Assembly: GCA_019232985.1 (NCBI GenBank)
Contig: JAFAMW010000010.1
Coordinates: forward strand, 1 to 25,883
Direction: 5' to 3'
Length of the DNA: 25,883 nucleotides
DNA from: Roseateles sp.
GTDB taxonomy: Bacteria > Pseudomonadota > Gammaproteobacteria > Burkholderiales > Burkholderiaceae
Shown here: positions 17,709 to 25,883 of the stretch, one piece after another
Layout: each line of letters begins with the position of its first letter
How positions within the stretch are numbered: position 1 is the stretch's first letter
Position numbers and translations under genes: made by a program
Notes under the pieces: generated by a model
Seen by the model: the letters and a program-made list of their open reading frames with translations, nothing else
Databases searched by the model: none
What the model was told of the DNA's origin: nothing

Positions 17709-18632
17709 ATGAGTACCGCGCCGCTGTTCGAAGTCACGCTCGCCCATCCCGAGCCGTCCCTGCTCGGCGAATCGCCGCTGTGGGACGCCGCCGCGGGCTG
17801 CCTCTATCACGTCGACATCCCGGGCAAGGAGCTGCGCCGGCTCGACCCCGCGAGCGGCGCGCTCGCGCGCTGGCCGCTGCCCGACGAGCCCGGCTGCATC
17901 GCGCTGATCGAAGGCGACCCGACCGGCCTGCTCGTGGCGGGCCGCGCCGGCCTCGCGCGCTTCGACACCGCGAGCGGCGCGCTGACCCCGCTCGCGCCGC
18001 CGCCGTTCGACCCCGCGCGCCAGCGCTTCAACGACGGCAAGCCCGACGCGGCCGGCCGCTTCTGGGTCGGCACGATCGACGACGCGCGCGCGCCCGACGC
18101 CGCGCTGTACCGGTTCGACGCGAACGGCGTCACGCGCGTCGCCGACGGCATCACGACGTCGAACGGCCTCGCCTGGAGCCCCGACGGCCGCAGGCTGTAC
18201 TGGACCGACACCAAGGCGCACGAGATCTACGCGCTCGACTTCGATGCGCGCGACGGCAGCGTCGGCCCGCGCCGGCGCCTCGCCGCGTTCGAGCCGCGCG
18301 CGGCCGGCGCGCCGCTCGAGACCTACGGCGGCCGACCCGACGGCGCGGCCGTCGACGTCGAGGGCTGCTACTGGGTCGCGCTGTTCGAGGGCCAGCGCCT
18401 GCTGCGCCTCGCCCCCGATGGCTCGGTGCGGCGCGAGCTGCGCCTGCCGGTGCGTTGCCCGACCATGCCGACCTTCGGCGGACCGGACCTGCGCACCTTG
18501 TTCGTGACCACGGCGCGCAACGGCCGCCCCAGCGAGGAGCTCGATGCACAACCTTGGGCTGGCTGCGTGCTGCGCATCGAGGTCGACGTGCCGGGCCTGC
18601 CGGCCGCGGCCGCGCGTCTGCCCTTCGGCTGA
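17709..18632 (+). CDS. SMP-30/gluconolactonase/LRE family protein
   Basis: A 307-residue six-bladed beta-propeller lactonase. The metal-binding residues of SMP-30 are in place: Glu21 (LLGESPLW), Asn152 (TSNGLAW) and Asp211 (RPDGAAVD). The substrate-side Asn108 is in RFNDGKPD. Other family stretches are GRFWVGTID and LYWTDTKAHEIYALDFD. No signal peptide is seen, so it should be cytoplasmic. Members open sugar lactones such as gluconolactone or arabinonolactone. No sugar-catabolic genes lie nearby, so the substrate stays open. It is transcribed toward the atp operon; a 139-base gap without a T-tailed terminator follows, though a small stem CGCGC/GCGCG occurs at 18671-18685. Confidence 0.9.
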   Translation: MSTAPLFEVTLAHPEPSLLGESPLWDAAAGCLYHVDIPGKELRRLDPASGALARWPLPDEPGCIALIEGDPTGLLVAGRAGLARFDTASGALTPLAPPPFDPARQRFNDGKPDAAGRFWVGTIDDARAPDAALYRFDANGVTRVADGITTSNGLAWSPDGRRLYWTDTKAHEIYALDFDARDGSVGPRRRLAAFEPRAAGAPLETYGGRPDGAAVDVEGCYWVALFEGQRLLRLAPDGSVRRELRLPVRCPTMPTFGGPDLRTLFVTTARNGRPSEELDAQPWAGCVLRIEVDVPGLPAAAARLPFG

Positions 18633-18690
18633 ACGGCGTCAGCGCGCGCGGGCTTCGCGGCCGCGCGACCCGCGCTTAACGCGCGCTGAA

Positions 18691-18723
18691 GCGGACCGTA
18701 AAGTCGCCGTAAAGGGGGTCCGC
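18691..18723. promoter_or_regulatory. Nested direct and inverted repeats over the -35 region of the atp operon
   Basis: CCGTAAAG occurs twice, at 18696-18703 and 18707-18714, with an 11-base period (one helical turn). The pair is enclosed by a perfect seven-base inverted repeat, GCGGACC (18691-18697) and GGTCCGC (18717-18723). The cluster covers the place where a -35 would lie for the -10 at 18734. This suggests a regulator-binding site; none is identified. Confidence 0.5.
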
Positions 18724-18733
18724 CGATTCCCCC

Positions 18734-18739
18734 TATAAT
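18734..18739 (+). promoter_or_regulatory. Promoter -10 element of the atp operon
   Basis: TATAAT is a perfect consensus -10, notable in so GC-rich a sequence. It predicts transcription start near 18746, about 26 bases before the atpI GTG. The expected -35 window (18711-18716) reads AAAGGG and does not resemble TTGACA. Confidence 0.8.
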
Positions 18740-18771
18740 CCGCCGGCTTTGCTGACCGCAGCCCCCAAGCC

Positions 18772-19275
18772 GTGACCAAACCGACGACGCGCGAGACGAC
18801 ACATGCAGTCCCGCCGCTCGGTTGGGATGACGACTGGAAGGACGCCGAGGCGGACCGGCCCCCTTTGACGCCCGCGCAAGCGGACGAATTGCGGGCCTGG
18901 CTGCCCCAGCTGTCGCCCTGGGCCGTGGTCGGCGCGCAGACGCTCGCCGGCGTGCTGTGCGTTGCGCTCGCGGCCCTGCTGGGCCCGGGGCGCGTCGCGT
19001 GGTCGGCTTTTTGGGGCGCGTCTGCGGTGGTCCTGCCCGGTGCCGTCATGGCGTGGGGCCTGACCCGGCGCTCCTCGCGGATCGCGGCGATGCAAGTGCA
19101 CTCGCTGTTCCTGTGGGAGGGTATCAAGATTTCGATGAGCATCGCCATGCTGGTGGCGGTGGTCATCCGGGTGCACGACCTGCACTGGCCTGCAATGCTG
19201 GCCGGGTTGGTCTTGTGCCTCAAAGCACATTGGCTGGCCCTGCTTCGGCGGGGCCGGGTAAAGAATCAGCATTGA
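18772..19275 (+). CDS. atpI: ATP synthase subunit I (AtpI)
   Basis: A 167-residue inner-membrane protein heading the atp operon. It has a hydrophilic N-terminal extension of about 45 residues (acidic, Trp-containing WDDDWKDAEAD), then four hydrophobic helices at about 50-71, 76-98, 112-133 and 137-158. The third carries FLWEGIKISMSIAML, typical of AtpI, and the C-terminus is basic. In other bacteria AtpI assists c-ring assembly and may handle Mg2+. The GTG start at 18772 fits the promoter position but has no strong ribosome site. The extension makes it longer than E. coli AtpI. atpB begins 17 bases downstream. Confidence 0.85.
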   Translation: MTKPTTRETTHAVPPLGWDDDWKDAEADRPPLTPAQADELRAWLPQLSPWAVVGAQTLAGVLCVALAALLGPGRVAWSAFWGASAVVLPGAVMAWGLTRRSSRIAAMQVHSLFLWEGIKISMSIAMLVAVVIRVHDLHWPAMLAGLVLCLKAHWLALLRRGRVKNQH

Positions 19276-19291
19276 CCGACGGAACCCGAGC

Positions 19292-20173
19292 ATGGCAGCA
19301 GAAGAGCAAGGCCTGACACCCGGCGAATACATCAGCCACCATTTGCACCACTTTCAGCGCGATACGGCGCTGCAAGTTCCGGGCCATGTAGGTACGGCCG
19401 ACTTCACGGTCTTCAATATCGACTCGATCTTTTTCTCGATCCTGCTCGGTGTGCTCGGCTGCTTCTTCATGTGGCGCGCGGCGCGCAAGGCGACCTCGGG
19501 CGTGCCCGGCCGCTTCCAGGCCGCCGTCGAGTTTCTCGTCGAGATGGTCGACGGCCAGGCCAAGGGCATCGTCCACAACGCGACGAGCCGCAAGTTCGTG
19601 GCCCCGCTCGCGCTGACGATCTTCGTCTGGATCGTGCTGCTCAATTCGATGGACTTCCTGCCCGTCGACCTGCTGCCCGCGATCTGGCAGGGCGCCAGCG
19701 GCGACCATCACGCCTTCCTGCGCGTCGTGCCCACGGCCGACCTGTCGATCACGATGGGCATGTCCGTGACCGTGCTGCTGATCTGCTTCTACTACAACAT
19801 CAAGATCAAGGGCTTCGGCGGCTGGATGCACGAGCTCGTGACGGCGCCGTTCGGCACGAGCAAGAACCCGGTGTTCGCGCTGCTGCTCGGCGTCGCCAAC
19901 CTGTTCATGCAGCTCGTCGAGTACGTCGCCAAGACCGTCTCGCACGGCATGCGGCTGTTCGGCAATATGTACGCCGGCGAACTGATCTTCCTGCTGATCG
20001 CCCTGCTCGGCGGCGCCGCGACGGCGTCGGCCAGCGGCCTCACGCTCGGCGTGCTGCACGTGTTCCTGGGCCTCGCCTGGTCGATCTTCCACATCCTGAT
20101 CGTCGTGCTCCAGGCCTTCGTGTTCATGATGCTGACGCTGGTCTATATCGGCCAGGCGCACGAGCACCACTGA
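19292..20173 (+). CDS. atpB: ATP synthase Fo subunit a
   Basis: A 293-residue inner-membrane subunit forming the proton half-channels beside the c-ring. The essential arginine (E. coli Arg210) is Arg221 in HGMRLFGNMYAGEL. Other features are the N-terminal EYISHHLHHFQ, helices from about residue 45 onward, the polar FNIDSIFFSILLG and the C-terminal AFVFMMLTLVYIGQAHEHH. Length and order are normal for betaproteobacteria. A weak GGAA precedes the ATG. It is followed by the pyrimidine-rich atpE leader. Confidence 0.97.
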   Translation: MAAEEQGLTPGEYISHHLHHFQRDTALQVPGHVGTADFTVFNIDSIFFSILLGVLGCFFMWRAARKATSGVPGRFQAAVEFLVEMVDGQAKGIVHNATSRKFVAPLALTIFVWIVLLNSMDFLPVDLLPAIWQGASGDHHAFLRVVPTADLSITMGMSVTVLLICFYYNIKIKGFGGWMHELVTAPFGTSKNPVFALLLGVANLFMQLVEYVAKTVSHGMRLFGNMYAGELIFLLIALLGGAATASASGLTLGVLHVFLGLAWSIFHILIVVLQAFVFMMLTLVYIGQAHEHH

Positions 20174-20500
<327 letters not shown>

Positions 20501-20521
20501 GCGGACTCCTAGCCATCTCCT

Positions 20522-20556
20522 CGGAGCCCGCGGCGTGCGAACGCACGCGGGTTCCG
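20522..20556 (+). other. Stem-loop between atpE and atpF
   Basis: Outer arms CGGAGCCC (20522-20529) and GGGTTCCG (20549-20556) pair over eight positions with one G-U. Inside, GCGTGC and GCACGC pair over six more with a GAAC loop, leaving a three-base bulge. No T-run follows, so it is not a standard terminator. It may stabilise the upstream atpE message or separate its expression from atpF. Confidence 0.65.
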
Positions 20557-20581
20557 GCAATTCCAAAGAGAGGGTGAAGCC

Positions 20582-21052
20582 GTGAGCATTACCGCAACAC
20601 TGATCGTCCAGCTGATCGTGTTCCTGGCCCTGGTCGGGTTCACGATGAAGTTCGTCTGGCCGCCGATCGCGAAGGCGCTCGACGAGCGCGCGCAGAAGAT
20701 CGCCGCCGGCCTCGCCGCCGCCGACAAGGCCCGTGCCGACCTCGCCGCCGCCGACAAGCGCGTCGAGGCCGAGCTCGGCCAGGCGCGCAACGACGTCGCG
20801 ACGCGTCTCGCCGACGCCGAGCGCCGCGCCCAGGCCATCGTCGAAGAGGCCAAGGCCCGCGCGACCGAAGAAGGCAACAAGATCATCGCCGCGGCCAAGG
20901 CCGAGGCGGACCAGCAGGCCGTCAAGGCCCGCGAAGCCCTGCGCGAGCAGGTCGCCGCGCTGGCCGTCAAGGGCGCTGAAGCTATCCTGCGCAAGGAAGT
21001 CAACGCCGGCGTGCACGCCGATCTGCTGGCCCGCCTGCAGACCGAGCTCTGA
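20582..21052 (+). CDS. atpF: ATP synthase Fo subunit b
   Basis: A 156-residue peripheral-stalk subunit. One N-terminal membrane helix ([19 protein letters not shown], about 3-22) leads to a long charged alpha-helical coiled coil rich in Ala, Lys, Glu and Arg (about 30-140) that reaches to subunit delta. [14 protein letters not shown] is the family signature after the helix. The start is GTG with GAGAGGG upstream. Length matches E. coli AtpF. A single b gene is present, so the stalk should be a homodimer. Confidence 0.96.
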   Translation: MSITATLIVQLIVFLALVGFTMKFVWPPIAKALDERAQKIAAGLAAADKARADLAAADKRVEAELGQARNDVATRLADAERRAQAIVEEAKARATEEGNKIIAAAKAEADQQAVKAREALREQVAALAVKGAEAILRKEVNAGVHADLLARLQTEL

Positions 21053-21065
21053 GTCGGGGGACGCC

Positions 21066-21596
21066 ATGGCTGAAATCGCCACCATCGCCCGACCCTACGC
21101 CGAAGCGCTGTTCGAAGCGAGCGGCGCGCAAGCGTCCGCCGACCAGGCCTGGCTCGGCGCCGTCGCTGCCGTCGCCGGCAACGCCGAGCTGCTGTCGCTG
21201 GCCGGCAACCCCAAGGTCACGCCCGAGCAGTTGCTCGGCGTGCTGACCGCGGCGGCCGGCACGGCGCTGCCCGCGCGCGCGAACAACTTCCTCGCCACCG
21301 TGCTCGAGAACGGCCGCCTCGCGGCGCTGCCCGAGATCGCCGCGCAGTTCCATGCCCTCGTCAACGCCCAAAGCGGCGCGGCCGACGCGGTCGTGCACAG
21401 CGCGTTCGCGATCGACGGCGCGCGCCTGGCCGAGCTCGGCACGCTGCTCGAACGCCGTTTCGGCCGCAAGCTCAACCTGCAGGTCGCGCTCGATCCCGAG
21501 CTGATCGGCGGCGTGCGCGTGGTCGTCGACGACGAGGTCCTCGACCTCTCCGTGCGGGCGCGTCTTGAACAAATGAAAGTGGCGCTGGCGGCCTGA
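21066..21596 (+). CDS. atpH: ATP synthase F1 subunit delta
   Basis: A 176-residue peripheral-stalk subunit linking the b dimer to the top of the F1 head. It starts [17 protein letters not shown], the standard OSCP/delta opening, and its C-terminal half contains [21 protein letters not shown], the conserved family signature. It begins 13 bases after atpF. Confidence 0.96.
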   Translation: MAEIATIARPYAEALFEASGAQASADQAWLGAVAAVAGNAELLSLAGNPKVTPEQLLGVLTAAAGTALPARANNFLATVLENGRLAALPEIAAQFHALVNAQSGAADAVVHSAFAIDGARLAELGTLLERRFGRKLNLQVALDPELIGGVRVVVDDEVLDLSVRARLEQMKVALAA

Positions 21597-21631
21597 GGCC
21601 CCGGTACCCAACTTAACGAAGGATAAGAGTC

Positions 21632-23185
<1,554 letters not shown>

Positions 23186-23195
23186 TCAACCATGA

Positions 23196-23230
23196 CCGGG
23201 CAGCGCTGAACGCGTTCTAGTACTGCCCGG
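23196..23230 (+). other. Stem-loop between atpA and atpG
   Basis: CCGGGCAG (23196-23203) and CTGCCCGG (23223-23230) form a perfect eight-base-pair stem. The 19-base loop contains the palindrome GAACGCGTTC (23208-23217), which can extend the structure. No T-run follows; the atpG ribosome site (AGGAG) begins a few bases downstream. It may be an RNA processing or stability element, or it may tune atpG translation. Confidence 0.65.
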
Positions 23231-23247
23231 CCCGAACAGGAGAAATC

Positions 23248-24120
23248 ATGGCATCAAGCAAGGAAATTCGCGGCAAGATCAAGTCGGTCGAGAACACCAA
23301 GAAGATCACCAAGGCCATGGAAATGGTCGCGGCCTCGAAGATGCGCAAGGCGCAGGAACGCATGCGTTCCGCGCGGCCTTACGCCGAGAAGATCGGTCAC
23401 ATCGCCGGCAACCTCGCGCGCGCGAATCCCGAGTACAAGCACCCGTTCATGGTCGCGAACAGCGGCAGCGGCAAGGTGGGCTTCGTCGTCGTCACGACCG
23501 ACAAGGGTCTGTGCGGCGGCCTCAACACCAACCTGCTGCGCGCGACCACGACCAAGCTGCGCGAGCTCGAATCGGCCGGCCAGCAGGCCCAGGTCGTCGC
23601 GATCGGCAACAAGGGCCTGGGCTTCATGAACCGCGTCGGCGCCCCCGTCGTCGCGCAGGCCACCCAGCTCGGCGACCAGCCGCATATCGAGCAGCTGATC
23701 GGCCCGGTCAAGGTGCTGCTCGACATGTACGCCGAAGGCAAGCTCGACGCCGTCTACCTCTGCTACACGCGCTTCATCAACACGATGAAGCAGGAGCCGG
23801 TCGTCAAGCAGCTGCTGCCGCTCGACGCGAACGGCATGCGCGAGCAGGCCGACGCCCACGCCTGGGACTACATCTACGAGCCCGACGCTCAGGCCGTCAT
23901 CGACGACCTGCTGCTGCGCTACACCGAGGCGCTCGTCTACCAGGCCGTGGCCGAGAACATGGCGTCCGAGCAGAGCGCGCGCATGGTCGCGATGAAGGCC
24001 GCGACGGACAACGCCGGCACGCTGATCGGCGAGCTCAAGCTGGTCTACAACAAGACCCGCCAGGCCGCGATCACGAAGGAACTCTCGGAAATCGTCAGCG
24101 GCGCCGCAGCCGTGGGCTGA
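23248..24120 (+). CDS. atpG: ATP synthase F1 subunit gamma
   Basis: A 290-residue central-shaft subunit. The N-terminal coiled-coil helix is [21 protein letters not shown] and the C-terminal partner is [35 protein letters not shown]. Between them is the Rossmann-like domain with [13 protein letters not shown]. The two end helices turn inside the alpha3-beta3 head. AGGAG precedes the ATG. Confidence 0.97.
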   Translation: MASSKEIRGKIKSVENTKKITKAMEMVAASKMRKAQERMRSARPYAEKIGHIAGNLARANPEYKHPFMVANSGSGKVGFVVVTTDKGLCGGLNTNLLRATTTKLRELESAGQQAQVVAIGNKGLGFMNRVGAPVVAQATQLGDQPHIEQLIGPVKVLLDMYAEGKLDAVYLCYTRFINTMKQEPVVKQLLPLDANGMREQADAHAWDYIYEPDAQAVIDDLLLRYTEALVYQAVAENMASEQSARMVAMKAATDNAGTLIGELKLVYNKTRQAAITKELSEIVSGAAAVG

Positions 24121-25572
<1,452 letters not shown>

Positions 25573-25582
25573 GCGGTGCGCT

Positions 25583-25620
25583 GGCGGTGACCCCGCCGCA
25601 CGGTCCGGCCACGCAGGCCG
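25583..25620 (+). other. Two short stem-loops between atpD and atpC
   Basis: GGCGG/CCGCC with a TGACC loop (25583-25597) and CGGCC/GGCCG with an ACGCA loop (25606-25620) lie in tandem in the 117-base gap. Five-base stems are easy to find in GC-rich DNA, so this is a weak call. No T-run and no small gene were seen here. Confidence 0.35.
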
Positions 25621-25689
25621 CGCCGCGCGACAGGCCACCGCCCGCCCCGTTGACCGTCTTCCGCAGCATTCCGACCAAGGACCCCTACC

Positions 25690-25883
25690 ATGGCCACCAT
25701 TCACGTCGACGTCGTCTCGGCCGAAGAGCAGATCTTCTCCGGCGAGGCGAAGTTCGTCGCGCTGCCGGGCGAGAGCGGCGAGCTGGGCATCCTGCTGCGC
25801 CACACACCGCTGATCAATCGCATCAAGCCGGGCGCGGTCCGTATCGAGCGCGCGGACAACGGCGAAGAGGAATTCGTCTTCGT
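25690..25883 (+). CDS. atpC: ATP synthase F1 subunit epsilon, 5' part
   Basis: The first 64 codons of the epsilon subunit; the window ends inside the gene. It starts [20 protein letters not shown] and contains the conserved [18 protein letters not shown] of the N-terminal beta-sandwich. AAGGA precedes the ATG by about ten bases. Epsilon links the shaft to the c-ring and inhibits ATP hydrolysis through a C-terminal helix not visible here. Confidence 0.95.
   Translation, partial: MATIHVDVVSAEEQIFSGEAKFVALPGESGELGILLRHTPLINRIKPGAVRIERADNGEEEFVF

Noticed and set aside
18671..18685. CGCGC-TTAAC-GCGCG stem as the terminator of the SMP-30 gene
   Set aside because: The stem is only five pairs with no T-run; chance is likely at this GC content.
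20522..20556. The atpE-atpF stem-loop as an intrinsic terminator
   Set aside because: No T-run follows and essential atp genes lie downstream.

Overview
The window is about 26 kb of GC-rich chromosome (very high G+C at third codon positions). It looks like a member of the Burkholderiales (Betaproteobacteria), probably a Rubrivivax, Leptothrix or Comamonadaceae relative. Supporting traits are the porin-glnK-amtB order, the proteobacterial (GshA_ferroox-type) glutamate-cysteine ligase, and the cytochrome c'/b561 pair. No prophage, transposon, CRISPR array, tRNA or rRNA was seen, and no stretch over 300 bases lacks a gene. The long open frames antisense to real genes are GC-driven shadows and are left out.

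Layout. (1) 1-2896: a nitrogen-scavenging operon with a sigma-54 type promoter, a TorF-family outer-membrane porin, PII protein GlnK, ammonium transporter AmtB and an intrinsic terminator. (2) 2981-12382: gshA and kup, then two minus-strand genes (an orphan HigA-type regulator and an exported protein of unknown function), then gshB, a FUSC membrane protein and the ABC-F ATPase Uup. Both glutathione synthesis steps are here, separated by a K+ importer and the inverted pair. (3) 12405-15038, minus strand: an acetyl-CoA hydrolase/transferase-family enzyme, a 2-keto-4-pentenoate hydratase-like protein and a small exported protein. A PLP aminotransferase diverges from them at 15239. (4) 16451-18632: cytochrome c' and a divergent cytochrome b561, then an SMP-30/gluconolactonase-family protein. 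(5) 18691-25883: the F1Fo ATP synthase operon atpI-B-E-F-H-A-G-D-C, with atpC cut by the window end.

The gene content is mostly core metabolism. The less ordinary signals are regulatory. They include the sigma-54 promoter driving a porin with glnK-amtB, and a probable NtrC site cut by the left edge. The atp promoter has a consensus -10 but a repeat cluster in place of a -35. Inside the atp operon, atpE is preceded by a 50-nt pyrimidine-rich leader and followed by a long stem-loop, and a second strong stem-loop lies between atpA and atpG. Among proteins, the most curious is the exported protein at 6446-7261, which looks like a ClpP-like fold that has lost its catalytic residues.
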